The notes beneath the pieces are model-generated. The model did no database searches. It had not been told where the DNA came from and worked only from the letters and a program-made list of their open reading frames with translations. The position numbers and the translations under genes were made by a program. Below are positions 20,650-28,449 of a stretch of 60,009 nt of DNA, piece after piece (the first letter of the stretch is position 1; every line of letters starts with the position of its first letter). The stretch is from an uncultured Clostridia bacterium (GTDB taxonomy: Bacteria > Bacillota > Clostridia > TANB77 > CAG-508). The stretch spans positions 1-60,009 of the forward strand of contig CAKOXG010000002.1 in the NCBI GenBank assembly GCA_934130025.1, written 5' to 3'.

Positions 20650-21162
20650 ATGATTTTTTATCCAAAGAGTTATTTTAAGAACATTACGGAAATAAATGCA
20701 GATTTTTTTCAAGAAAAACACATAAAAGCGATACTATTAGATATAGATAATACGCTAATTGATAAAAATAACAACATGGTGGAAGGCCTAGAAGATTGGA
20801 TAGAAAATGTAAAAAAACGAAATATAAAATTTTGTATATTATCTAACACCAATAATAAGAAAAAAGCAAAGAAAATTGCAAATTTATTGGATATTCCATA
20901 TATTTATTTTGCAAAAAAACCATTGAAAATTGGATTTAAAAAAGCGAAAAAAATATTAAAAATAAATGATAGTAAAGAAATTGCCGTAATTGGAGACCAG
21001 GTTCTAACAGATGTATTTGGAGCTAACAGATGCAGCATGTATTCTATATTAGTAGAACCACTAAAACAAAATGATATTTGGATTACAAAAATAAATAGGG
21101 TAATTGAAAGAAGAATTTTAGCTAAATATTTTAAAGAAATTAATGGACAAAAGAAGAGGTAA
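20650..21162 (+). CDS. YqeG family HAD-IIIA phosphatase
   Basis: 170 residues. HAD motif I is LLDIDNTLID, motif II ILSNTNNKKKA, and motif IV VIGDQVLTDVFGANRC, which is the YqeG-type arrangement. The substrate is not established from sequence. ATG 20650 follows AGGAGG. The gene overlaps the upstream region of the prepilin peptidase gene, whose start lies five bases beyond its stop, so the two are cotranscribed. Confidence 0.85.
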   Translation: MIFYPKSYFKNITEINADFFQEKHIKAILLDIDNTLIDKNNNMVEGLEDWIENVKKRNIKFCILSNTNNKKKAKKIANLLDIPYIYFAKKPLKIGFKKAKKILKINDSKEIAVIGDQVLTDVFGANRCSMYSILVEPLKQNDIWITKINRVIERRILAKYFKEINGQKKR

Positions 21163-21166
21163 TAAA

Positions 21167-21901
21167 ATGTATATAAACAATATAAATATATTATATTATT
21201 TGGTAATAGGACTAATAGGGCTTGCAGTTGGGCAGTTTTCGTCTTGGTGTGTAATGAGAATGCCGGAATATAAAAAGGTTTTTGTAAAAGAGTTTTTCAC
21301 AATATATCTAAAAAATGAAAAACCTAAATATATATATATGTCAGTAACGGCAATACTTTTTATTATAATACTTTATTTATATGGAATAAGCATAAAGGCA
21401 GCAGCATATTTTCTACTTACACCAATGCTAATTATTGCACTTGTAATAGATTATAAGCACACAATAATTCCTAATAGACTAAACCTTACTATATTTGAAG
21501 TAGGATTAGTATACACTTTTATAGAAGGAATTGTGAATGTAAATATTGCCATAGATATGTTACTAGGAATGTGTGTTGGGGCAGGATTATTCTTGTTTAT
21601 AACATGGGTTGGAAGCTTAATTGCTGGAAAAGAGGCAATGGGATTTGGCGATGTAAAACTCATGGGAGCACTTGGGTTGTTTTTTGGATGGAGAACTACA
21701 ATAATAATCTCATTAATTTCATTTTTACTAGGGGCAATTATTGGTGTGGCGCTAATTATAGCAAAAAGAAAGAACGGCGGAGAATACATTCCATTTGGAC
21801 CGTTCATTGTAGTTGCAACATTTATCGCAATGTTTGTACCATTTGAAACATTGCTAATACTAATGCTAAAAATTTTTACATTAGGAACATATAGTATGTA
21901 A
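21167..21901 (+). CDS. Prepilin peptidase, A24 family
   Basis: 244 residues with about seven membrane helices. Catalytic aspartates lie in VIDYKHTIIPNRL and GFGDVKLMGALG, the two conserved motifs of type IV prepilin peptidases. The N-terminal SSWCVMRMPEY block keeps the family shape but lacks the two CxxC pairs of classical PilD. ATG 21167 follows AGAGG by eight bases (an ATG at 21143 is in frame without a site). No pilus assembly ATPase is in the window, but two surface proteins with prepilin-like N-termini (26275 and 30242) are plausible substrates. Confidence 0.88.
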   Translation: MYINNINILYYLVIGLIGLAVGQFSSWCVMRMPEYKKVFVKEFFTIYLKNEKPKYIYMSVTAILFIIILYLYGISIKAAAYFLLTPMLIIALVIDYKHTIIPNRLNLTIFEVGLVYTFIEGIVNVNIAIDMLLGMCVGAGLFLFITWVGSLIAGKEAMGFGDVKLMGALGLFFGWRTTIIISLISFLLGAIIGVALIIAKRKNGGEYIPFGPFIVVATFIAMFVPFETLLILMLKIFTLGTYSM

Positions 21902-21948
21902 AAACAGTAATAAATCAAATAATAAATGAAAATAGAATGGTGGGAGTT

Positions 21949-23019
21949 ATGAATAATAATATTCGTTGGTTAAGAGATAAAATAAAAATGTTGGATTTGC
22001 AAGGCATAATAATTTCGAATCCTGTTAATGTGAAATATCTAACAGGAATTGATGCTGAAGGAACATTTTTAATTACGCCAAAAGAAAATATATACATAAC
22101 AGATGGAAGGTATGTAGAAGAAGTTAATAACACATTAACACTAAACGATGAAATAGTAGTTTTTGATATGAAAGATTTGTCAAAAGATGATTATGAGAAT
22201 TTTTTCTTATTTTGTGAAAAAGTTGGTTTTGAAGAAGAATATGTTACCTATGCAAGGTATAAAGATTTTATGCACAGGTACAAAATAAACAGCCTTGAAG
22301 AAACCGAAGGAATAATAGAAAAGCAGAGAATGATAAAAGACCCAGAAGAAATAGAACTTATTTCAAGGGCTTGCAAAATCACAGATGATTGCTTTGAACA
22401 CTTAAAAAGCTTTATAAAAGTTGGTTTAACAGAAAGGCAAATAGCTAAAGAAATTGATGAATTTTTTATAAATAATGGAGCAGATGATGTAGCATTTAAT
22501 ACCATTGTAGCCTCTGGAAAAAATTCATCAAAACCACACGCAGTTCCTTCAGAAAAAAGAATAGAAAAAGGAGACCCTATAACAATAGACATGGGATGCA
22601 AGTATAAAGGGTATTGCTCAGACATGACAAGAACTGTGTTTGCAGGTTTTGTACCAGAAGAAATAAAGCCAATTTACGAATTAGTGCTAAAAAACCAAAA
22701 GCAAGCAATAAATGAGATGAAAGAAGGAGTAAACCTAAAAATTGTAAGCAGAATGGTTCAAAATGATTTTAAATTGAACGGATATGATTTAATACACGCA
22801 CTTGGACATGGAGTTGGGCTAGAAATTCACGAATTGCCATTTGCAAGTACAAAAATAGACTTTATTCTAAAAAACAATATGATTGTTACAGATGAGCCAG
22901 GTATATATATACCAGATAAATTTGGAGTTAGAATTGAAGATACAGTGCTTGTAAATAGAGGAATGGCTACAAGCCTTACAAAGTCACCAAAAGATTACGT
23001 GATAGTTGACAAAATGTAA
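21949..23019 (+). CDS. M24 family aminopeptidase P-like (Xaa-Pro) peptidase
   Basis: 356 residues from ATG 21949 after GGGAG. Creatinase-like N-terminal domain, then the pita-bread metallopeptidase with ligands in DMGCKYKGYCSDMTRT (two Asp), HALGHGVGLEIHELP (His), TDEPGIYIP (Glu) and VRIEDTVLV (Glu). All five metal ligands are present, so it should be active on peptides with proline in second position. efp follows; this gene pair is common in Bacillota. Confidence 0.93.
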   Translation: MNNNIRWLRDKIKMLDLQGIIISNPVNVKYLTGIDAEGTFLITPKENIYITDGRYVEEVNNTLTLNDEIVVFDMKDLSKDDYENFFLFCEKVGFEEEYVTYARYKDFMHRYKINSLEETEGIIEKQRMIKDPEEIELISRACKITDDCFEHLKSFIKVGLTERQIAKEIDEFFINNGADDVAFNTIVASGKNSSKPHAVPSEKRIEKGDPITIDMGCKYKGYCSDMTRTVFAGFVPEEIKPIYELVLKNQKQAINEMKEGVNLKIVSRMVQNDFKLNGYDLIHALGHGVGLEIHELPFASTKIDFILKNNMIVTDEPGIYIPDKFGVRIEDTVLVNRGMATSLTKSPKDYVIVDKM

Positions 23020-23135
23020 GAAAAAGCTTGATTTTTGGGCATTAATATATTATAATTATAAAGTCATACGGTTATGCTAATTAATAATCAATATAAAATA
23101 TAAAAATAATAAAAAAATTGAAAGGGGTAATAATA

Positions 23136-23702
23136 ATGGCAAGTGTATATATGGCAGGAGATTTTAGAAATGGAACAACATTTGAGATGGATGGAAATGT
23201 ATTTAGAGTAGTAGAATTCCAACATGTTAAACCAGGAAAGGGATCAGCATTTGTTAGAACAAAATTAAAAAATGTAATTTCTGGAGCAGTAATTGAAAAA
23301 ACATTCAATCCATCAGAAAAATATCCAGGAGCAGAAATAGAAAAGAAAGATATGCAATATCTATACAATGATGAAGACTTATACTATTTCATGGACAACG
23401 AAACATATGAGCAAATTCCTTTAAATAAAGAGCAAATAGGGGATGCTTTAAAATTCTTAAAAGAAAATATGAATGTAAAAATGTTATCATATAAAGGAAA
23501 TGTTTTTGCTGTAGAACCACCAATGTTTGTTGAACTTGAAGTTACATACACAGAACCAGGATTTGCTGGAAATACAACAACTACATCAGGAAAACCAGCA
23601 ACACTTGAAAATGGATATGAATTAACAGTTCCAATGTTTGTAAACATAGGAGATGTTGTAAGAATAGATACAAGAACTGGTGAATATATGGAAAGGGTTT
23701 AG
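23136..23702 (+). CDS. efp: Elongation factor P
   Basis: 188 residues, three beta-barrel domains: MAGDFRNGTTFEMDGNVFRV, then the loop HVKPGKGSAFVRTKLKN with the modifiable lysine position, then SEKYPGAEIEKKDMQYLY, and C-terminal GDVVRIDTRTGEYMERV. It rescues ribosomes stalled at polyproline. ATG 23136 lies nine bases after GAAAGGGG; TTG 23118 is too close. The next gene begins five bases after its stop. Confidence 0.97.
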   Translation: MASVYMAGDFRNGTTFEMDGNVFRVVEFQHVKPGKGSAFVRTKLKNVISGAVIEKTFNPSEKYPGAEIEKKDMQYLYNDEDLYYFMDNETYEQIPLNKEQIGDALKFLKENMNVKMLSYKGNVFAVEPPMFVELEVTYTEPGFAGNTTTTSGKPATLENGYELTVPMFVNIGDVVRIDTRTGEYMERV

Positions 23703-23707
23703 GGTTT

Positions 23708-24253
23708 ATGTCAACAATAAGTGATAAATATGCCGATATATTTGAAGATATAATAGATCATATTTCTAAAGAAGAAGAAAAAGATTATGCAACACATAAA
23801 TTAAATGAATTAACTTCATTGTTCTTAGATATGATAGAAAAAGCTACTAAGCTAAATGGAGAGAGAATTGACGATTTAGAAGAAAGTCAAAAAAAATTAA
23901 AAAAGAAATTTGATAAAATGTATGAGACACTTCAACTTATAAAGAAAGATATATATGAAGATGAAGATTACGATTTCGAAATAGTTTGTCCATATTGTAG
24001 CCATGAATTTGTTGCAAGTTTAGAAGATGAACTAAAAGAAGAAATTGAATGCCCAGAATGCCATAACATAATAGAACTTGATTGGGATGGGGAAGAAGAA
24101 GAAAATAATGAACCATCAGGATGCACAGGGCATTGCCATACATGTGGATTACATCAATTAGAAGCTGACGAGGACGGAGAATTCGATGAATTTGATGAAG
24201 ACGACGACTTTGATAATGATAATGATATAAATGACAACAATGATGATATGTAA
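23708..24253 (+). CDS. CD1247-type protein with zinc ribbon and acidic tail
   Basis: 181 residues. The N-terminal helical coiled domain (about 1-80) resembles the CD1247 N-terminal family. It is followed by a zinc ribbon CPYCSHEF...CPECHN (two CxxC pairs), a Cys/His patch GCTGHCHTCG, and a highly acidic Asp/Asn tail. No enzymatic motif is visible. The gene is tightly coupled to efp, a frequent arrangement in Clostridia. The function is unknown. Confidence 0.75.
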   Translation: MSTISDKYADIFEDIIDHISKEEEKDYATHKLNELTSLFLDMIEKATKLNGERIDDLEESQKKLKKKFDKMYETLQLIKKDIYEDEDYDFEIVCPYCSHEFVASLEDELKEEIECPECHNIIELDWDGEEEENNEPSGCTGHCHTCGLHQLEADEDGEFDEFDEDDDFDNDNDINDNNDDM

Positions 24254-24297
24254 ATTAACCAATAAAAAAATAATATTAATAATAATTAATTATAGAA

Positions 24298-24349
24298 ATG
24301 AGAGAAAATTAGAACGAATATATTATAAATTCAATTTAATTTCTCTCAT
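24298..24349. terminator. Bidirectional terminator
   Basis: ATGAGAGAAAATT (24298-24310) pairs with AATTTCTCTCAT (24338-24349), between convergent genes, followed by ATTTTTATT on the plus strand. Confidence 0.6.
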
Positions 24350-24353
24350 ATTT

Positions 24354-24959
24354 TTATTCTTTAGTATTATCAAAAAAACTTAAAGGATTAGCAGGCTTAC
24401 CATTAACCTTAATACTAAGATGCAAATGGCAACCAGTAGTAGCTCCATTAGTTGGATTACCATAAGAATCCTTATATGGGTTGTTAGATATACCATAAAC
24501 ATTCTTAGGCCCAACATTAGAAATAAACTCTCCTTTTTTTACCTCCTGATTTCTAAATACAATAAAATTTGGAGAAACATGACAATAGGAAATCTTCAAA
24601 TCATTATTTTCAACAACAATTGTGTAGCCACCGCCAGCACCCCAACTGGCAAAAGAAACAATACCATCGCAAACAGAATAAATCTTGGTGCCTTCAGGAG
24701 CGGGAATATCAATTCCAGAATGATAAGAAGAAGCCCCGGAAGTAGGACTATTTCTATAACCAAAAGGAGAACTTATATAAGTATAATCTGGAAGAGGCCA
24801 ACAATAATCAGAAAAATCGGAAAAAATAAAGGAAGAATCTTTATAAATCTCATTAATTTGAATAATAGAAAAAGAAATAAAAAATAACAATAAAATAATA
24901 GAAACAAAAAAGAATGAGCAAAACTTCATATATTTAAACGCAAAAAAATTACTCGCCAA
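24354..24959 (-). CDS. M23 family metallopeptidase, membrane-anchored
   Basis: About 200 residues. One N-terminal membrane helix (KFCSFFFVSIILLLFFISF) is followed by an M23 domain: ISSPFGYRNSP, YHSGIDIPAPEGTKIY (His and Asp zinc ligands), and GCHLHLSIKVNG with the HxH motif. It cleaves or binds peptidoglycan cross-bridges. A strong AGGAGGTG lies just upstream; TTG 24959 has the best spacing, GTG 24968 overlaps the site, and ATG 24929 is far from it. It points away from the tRNA-Trp gene. A diverged relative lies at 45385-46527. Confidence 0.85.
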   Translation of the reverse strand: MASNFFAFKYMKFCSFFFVSIILLLFFISFSIIQINEIYKDSSFIFSDFSDYCWPLPDYTYISSPFGYRNSPTSGASSYHSGIDIPAPEGTKIYSVCDGIVSFASWGAGGGYTIVVENNDLKISYCHVSPNFIVFRNQEVKKGEFISNVGPKNVYGISNNPYKDSYGNPTNGATTGCHLHLSIKVNGKPANPLSFFDNTKE

Positions 24960-25006
24960 AAACAACACCTCCTAAAGGCAAATGTTAATGATACGAGTAA
25001 AATCAA

Positions 25007-25081
25007 TGGCAGGGGTGGAAGGAATCGAACCCTCATCAAAAGTTTTGGAGACTTCTATCTTAGCCGTTGGACGACACCCCT
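25007..25081 (-). tRNA. tRNA-Trp (CCA anticodon)
   Basis: Minus-strand cloverleaf: acceptor AGGGGTG with CACCCCT, anticodon loop CTCCAAA (CCA), T loop TTCGATT, discriminator G, and encoded CCA. It lies between an M23 peptidase gene and tmRNA on the opposite strand. Confidence 0.93.
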
Positions 25082-25143
25082 ACATTCGACTTAATTATAA
25101 TACCATAAAAAATATCAAAGTGCAAGTAATTTCGAAAAAAATA

Positions 25144-25172
25144 TAGACTTTGAATTAAAAATAATGTATAAT
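25144..25172 (+). promoter_or_regulatory. Promoter of tmRNA
   Basis: TAGACT (25144-25149), 17-base spacer, TATAAT (25167-25172), 11 bases before the tmRNA 5' end. Confidence 0.6.
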
Positions 25173-25182
25173 AAAGATATTC

Positions 25183-25544
25183 GGGGATGTATTGGCATTC
25201 GACAGTATTTAAGAAACACATGTAGCGAGTAGTGGATGGCTGCTTTGGCCACTATAAAAAAGCAGAACTAAATTTAAACGCTGATAATAGAGAATTAGCA
25301 TACGCTGCCTAAGCTTAGGTAGCTCGTCTTTTATAAAAAGGCCTACGGTTTCATAAAAGGCGTCGAACAAGTAGGATAACAAAACTATTTTAGCTATTAA
25401 AATAGTGGGTAAACTAAATAGCTATTCATAAATTACATTTGTTTGTTAATGAAATTTATGGAAAAAATAAATAACAAACTGCACTCGGAGAAATGTGTGT
25501 GGAATAGATACTGGACAGGGGTTCGACTCCCCTCATCTCCACCA
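25183..25544 (+). ncRNA. ssrA: Transfer-messenger RNA (tmRNA)
   Basis: One-piece tmRNA of 362 bases. The acceptor stem GGGGATG pairs with CATCTCC, followed by A and CCA; the T arm is GGGGTTCGACTCCCC. The tag frame from GCA 25262 to TAA 25310-25312 gives AELNLNADNRELAYAA, a typical hydrophobic degron. It rescues stalled ribosomes together with SmpB (not in the window). Its 3' end is duplicated downstream at 25659-25721. Confidence 0.96.
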
Positions 25545-25585
25545 AAAAAGCAGAAATTTAAATAGAGACTATCATTTATTTATTT
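25524..25585 (+). repeat. Direct repeat copy 1, tmRNA 3' end plus flank
   Basis: CGACTCCCCTCATCTCCACC and the following A/T-rich flank recur almost exactly 135 bases downstream at 25659-25721. tmRNA 3' ends are classical attachment sites, so this may be an att pair left by an integrated element. Confidence 0.7.
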
Positions 25586-25609
25586 TATAAAATAAAACGG
25601 GAGTCGAAA

Positions 25610-25666
25610 AGGAGGATAAGAAAATTGTCCAGTGGACAATTTTCCCGACGCGGCTCGGCGACTCCC
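25610..25666 (+). repeat. Nested inverted repeats between the tmRNA 3' end copies
   Basis: GGGAGTCG (25610 region) pairs with CGACTCCC at the start of the second tmRNA-end copy. Inside it AAAATTGTCC-AGT-GGACAATTTT forms a perfect 10-bp hairpin. The segment is locally GC-rich (CCCGACGCGGCTCGG) compared with its surroundings. Confidence 0.55.
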
Positions 25667-25721
25667 CTCATCTCCACCAAAAAAGCAGAAATCTAAATAG
25701 AGAATACCATTTATTATTTAT
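25659..25721 (+). repeat. Direct repeat copy 2, tmRNA 3' end plus flank
   Basis: Second copy of the tmRNA terminal sequence, including the CCA end and about 40 bases beyond, with a few differences (AAATTTAAATAGAGA against AAATCTAAATAGAGA). It cannot form a tmRNA because the rest of the gene is not repeated. Confidence 0.7.
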
Positions 25722-25727
25722 GTTAGA

Positions 25728-25822
25728 AAATAAAGCTAGAGTCATAAATGAAGTGAACCCTCCTTATTAGACAAAAAAGTTTAATAAGGAGGGTTTACTT
25801 CAACGATTCTAGCTATTTTTAT
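25728..25822. repeat. Long imperfect inverted repeat, MITE-like or strong terminator
   Basis: Inner arms AGTGAACCCTCCTTATTA and TAATAAGGAGGGTTTACT enclose about 12 bases; outer arms AAGCTAGAgTC and GAtTCTAGCTA extend the structure to about 95 bases, ending in TATTTTTAT. There is no coding capacity. It may terminate tmRNA-side transcription or be a miniature inverted-repeat element. Confidence 0.6.
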
Positions 25823-25835
25823 ATAATATTTTGAA

Positions 25836-25852
25836 TTAAGTTAAATACTTAA
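25836..25852 (+). repeat. Left inversion-site candidate, locus A
   Basis: TTAAGTTAAATACTTAA, form TTAAGT-TAAAT-ACTTAA. It is the exact reverse complement of the site at 26014-26030, including the non-palindromic five-base core. Confidence 0.65.
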
Positions 25853-25871
25853 GGATAAAATTTATACAAAT

Positions 25872-25899
25872 ATTATAGCACAAGGTTCAGTAAAGTCAA
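25872..25899 (-). promoter_or_regulatory. Outward promoter inside segment A
   Basis: TTGACT-N16-TATAAT on the minus strand, a near-consensus sigma-A promoter with no gene downstream in its present orientation before the tmRNA region. Confidence 0.6.
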
Positions 25900-25912
25900 C
25901 GGAAACTTCCGA
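25899..25912. promoter_or_regulatory. Imperfect CGGAA palindrome 1
   Basis: ACGGAAACTTCCGA, a member of the TCGGAAAtwTCCGA palindrome set. It sits immediately upstream of the minus-strand -35 box. Confidence 0.45.
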
Positions 25913-26013
25913 AATTTAAAAATAAAAAAATTTAATTTAATTAAGAGATTTTACAACGTAAAAAACCGTACGAGCATTGAAATATCAGCAAAAACTCCTT
26001 AATGATTTTTCGT

Positions 26014-26030
26014 TTAAGTATTTAACTTAA
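26014..26030 (+). repeat. Right inversion-site candidate, locus A
   Basis: TTAAGTATTTAACTTAA, exact reverse complement of 25836-25852. Both copies are followed by GGATAAAA. Confidence 0.65.
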
Positions 26031-26082
26031 GGATAAAAAATAAAATACTTTGTTTCAAAAACAAACATTTAATCAAAAAAAG

Positions 26083-26096
26083 TCGGAAATTTCCGA
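26083..26096. promoter_or_regulatory. Perfect CGGAA palindrome 2
   Basis: TCGGAAATTTCCGA, a perfect 14-bp palindrome eight bases upstream of the -35 box at 26105. It is placed like an activator or operator site. Confidence 0.55.
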
Positions 26097-26104
26097 ACAA
26101 TATA

Positions 26105-26133
26105 TTGACTAAGTTAAGATGATTGTATAAAAT
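26105..26133 (+). promoter_or_regulatory. Fixed promoter of the DGR target gene
   Basis: TTGACT (26105-26110), 17-base spacer, TAAAAT (26128-26133), preceded by one palindrome and followed by another at 26147-26160. The same arrangement stands before the gene at 30242. Confidence 0.65.
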
Positions 26134-26146
26134 GAAAACAGGGTAT

Positions 26147-26160
26147 TCGGAAATATCCGA
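26147..26160. promoter_or_regulatory. CGGAA palindrome 3, downstream operator
   Basis: TCGGAAATATCCGA, 13 bases after the -10 box, so it would overlap early transcribed sequence as a repressor operator does. Confidence 0.55.
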
Positions 26161-26274
26161 GCAATAAATTTGAATAAATAAAAAGTTTATTGTTAATAAT
26201 AAAATTATATCACGAAAGTGACATAAAGTTGAGGTTAAACTATAAAACCTAATATATTATACAAGGAGGAAAAA

Positions 26275-27844
26275 ATGGAAGAGAAGAACCAAAAGAAGAT
26301 TTTAAAAGAAGGAAAACGGAATTACACTAATTGCATTAGTTGTAACAATAGTAGTTTTGCTAATTCTAGCAGGAGTAAGTATAAGCTTAGTGCTAAGTAA
26401 TAATGGTGTAATAAGTAAATCGAAAGATGCAAAATCACAAACAGAAAGAGAGCATGTAAGAGAGCAAGTGCTGGGAATTATATCAGAATTTGCAATAGAT
26501 AATGCTGCAAATGGAAGAGAAGGATTTGAAGAATTCTTAAATACTAAGGGATTTGACTCTGTAACTGATAACGGAGATGGAACATATACTGTTGAAAAAG
26601 ATGGATATGAATTGGTAGTAAGCCCAGATGGAACGATAGGAGACATTGGAAAAACAGGTGCAAGGCCAGAAATAAGCAATATACAAGTAACAAAAGCAGA
26701 TGGAACAGTAGTAACCGAAAAAGCATCAATAGAAGAAGGAAGCCAAACCCTATATATAAAGTTTTTAACAAGTATAGAAGGAGGAACAATAACTGAAATA
26801 AGAAAAGATACAAAGGATGGAGCAAAAGTAACATTGCCATATGCAGTAACGCAAAATGGAAGTTACACCTTTGTAGTATTAGGAACAGTAGATGGAGAAA
26901 CAAGAGATAAAAGTGTAACTGTAAAGGTAAATCAATATAGTTCAAAATATAAAGTTGGAGACTATGTAGATTATAAGCCTGCCTTAGAAACAGAGACAGA
27001 TGCAACGAAAAAAACGTACTCATTAACATCAGAAAAAAGTGGATTATCAGGGGATCCACAGACAGTAGCATATGAAAGTGGACTAAAATGGAGAATATTA
27101 AATATAAATGAAGACACAGGAAAAATAGATATAGTATCAGATCCAACAACAGCAAGAGTAAAATTCTATGGAGCAACAGGATATAATAATGGAGTAAATG
27201 CTCTAAATGATGTATGCGAGCAATTATATAGTAATAAAGCAAAAGGAATAACAGCAAGAAGCATAAATCTAGAGGACATGGAGAAAAACTTGACACCAAC
27301 TGGATTTGCAGAAAGAAACAAATACACATTAAATGGTGTACAGTATAGAACAACGAAGACATATACAGGAAATTATAGTTATTATCCAAATAGTTATAAA
27401 GATACAATAGGTTCAGGAGTAGATGTATCAGAAGATAAGGCAGATACAATAACACAGCCAGATATAGTAAATACAGTAGACCCATATAAGGAAAGCACAT
27501 ATTCAAAAACATTAACAAGTGGATATACACAAGCCCTAACAAAGAATTTAACAGTAACACAAACATATTATAATATATCGATAAATCCAACCAATTATGG
27601 AGCAGCATCAAGTGTATTGTCTAATTCAAAATATTATTGGGTAGCTTCTCGCTATGTGTATACGCACTCAAGATATGCTCTTTTCGGGCTTCGCTATGCG
27701 GACCCGAGCTTGGGCATCTACAACTTGTTCTACTCGGACGACTCCTCGATTACGAGCAACATCTATCACCTTCGTGCTATAATTTCTCTAGACTCTAGTG
27801 TCCTAACCGAAAAGGCAGGTAGCACATGGAGCACAAACATGTAG
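26275..27844 (+). CDS. DGR target: prepilin-like surface protein with hypervariable C-type-lectin-like C-terminus, frameshifted near its start
   Basis: ATG 26275 follows AAGGAGG by six bases and reads MEEKNQKKILKEGK, then an extra C at 26317 breaks the frame. Without it the protein continues GITLIALVVTIVVLLILAGV, a type IV prepilin-type N-terminal helix, and runs to 27844 (about 522 residues). The only start in the long frame is TTG 26357, with no ribosome site. The middle has Ig-like and KYKVGDYVDYKP segments. The end YYWVASRYVYTHSRYALFGL through YHLRAIISL has the C-type-lectin-like form usual in DGR variable proteins and is the variable repeat. The VR is clearly richer in GC than the rest of the gene. 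It is likely exported and held at the cell surface. Confidence 0.85.
27637..27781 (+). repeat. DGR variable repeat (VR)
   Basis: 145 bp in the 3' end of the target gene, aligned without gaps to the template at 28815-28959. Of 27 mismatches, 22 are at template adenines, replaced by all three other bases. The shared invariant end CTTCGTGCTATA (27770-27781) is the likely initiation-of-mutagenic-homing segment. Confidence 0.92.
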
Positions 27845-27870
27845 CAAAACTAATATGAATAGAGAAAAAA

Positions 27871-27901
27871 CGGCTCAAGGAGGCCTCTGGTCTCCTAGCC
27901 G
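27871..27901 (+). other. Stem-loop downstream of the VR
   Basis: CGGCT (27871-27875) pairs with AGCCG (27897-27901); after a two-base bulge AGGAGGCC pairs with GGTCTCCT around loop TCT. Thirteen pairs, GC-rich in an AT-rich setting, no T run after it. DGRs are known to use a hairpin/cruciform downstream of the VR for efficient homing. Confidence 0.65.
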
Positions 27902-27923
27902 CGAAAAATAAGGTCTTGTCGAG

Positions 27924-27940
27924 TCTAGTGTGTAAATTAT
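27924..27940 (+). repeat. 17-bp inverted repeat, left copy
   Basis: TCTAGTGTGTAAATTAT recurs as its exact reverse complement at 29641-29657, so the accessory genes, the TR and the RT remnant lie between inverted copies. Confidence 0.6.
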
Positions 27941-28005
27941 TCTGTATTGTTCAAGATTAGAGACTGACCAAAAAATTAAAAAAATAGGAGAAACATAAGA
28001 AAAAT

Positions 28006-28449
28006 ATGAGTGTAATAACAATGATAAAAGAAATTAAGAGTATACATCCAACAGCTATTGCATTGGTTAAGATAGGAAATTTTTACAGAGCATATTGGAA
28101 AGACGCATACATAATGTGCAAATTATTCAAATATAAAATTGCAGAGGAAAATAAAGTATATGTGTGTGGATTCCCTTCTAAAGCAATAAAGAAAGTGCAA
28201 GCAACACTAGAAAATAAAAAAATAAATTATCTCATCATAGATAGAAAAGACAATTACGCTGTAAATGGCTCAATGGATTTTAAAAATTTAAACATGTATG
28301 AAAAAATGTTGGAAGATGCAAAAATTTATGTGAGCAATATGAGAAGGATAAATGAAATTAAAGACGCTTTGAGTAAAAATGCCGGTAAAGAAGAACTAAA
28401 AAAACTATTACAGAGTATTGAGGAATGTATAAATGCAGGAAAAATTTAA
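28006..28449 (+). CDS. MutS-like DGR accessory protein (MSL)
   Basis: 147 residues resembling the N-terminal mismatch-recognition domain of MutS alone: ALVKIGNFYRAYWKDAYIM parallels the MutS GDFYELFYDDA block, and VYVCGFPSKAIKKVQATLE parallels MAGVPYHAVENYLAKL. There is no ATPase domain. MutS-like (MSL) genes have been described as DGR accessory genes together with avd; their role is not proven. It lies downstream of the VR gene and overlaps avd by 17 bases. TAGGAG lies 15 bases upstream of ATG 28006, which is rather far. Confidence 0.75.
   Translation: MSVITMIKEIKSIHPTAIALVKIGNFYRAYWKDAYIMCKLFKYKIAEENKVYVCGFPSKAIKKVQATLENKKINYLIIDRKDNYAVNGSMDFKNLNMYEKMLEDAKIYVSNMRRINEIKDALSKNAGKEELKKLLQSIEECINAGKI

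Larger units (their letters stand above)
25853..26013. promoter_or_regulatory. Putative invertible promoter segment, locus A
   Basis: 161 bp between the two inverted sites. On the minus strand it holds TTGACT (25894-25899), a 16-base spacer and TATAAT (25872-25877), pointing away from the surface gene at 26275. A palindrome (25899-25912) abuts the -35 box. Inversion would direct this promoter at the gene. The function is inferred. Locus B at 29738-29900 has the same design. Confidence 0.55.

Noticed and set aside
26544..27611. 355-residue minus-strand frame opposite the DGR target
   Set aside because: Leu/Tyr/His-rich shadow of the real gene, with no motifs and no ribosome site.
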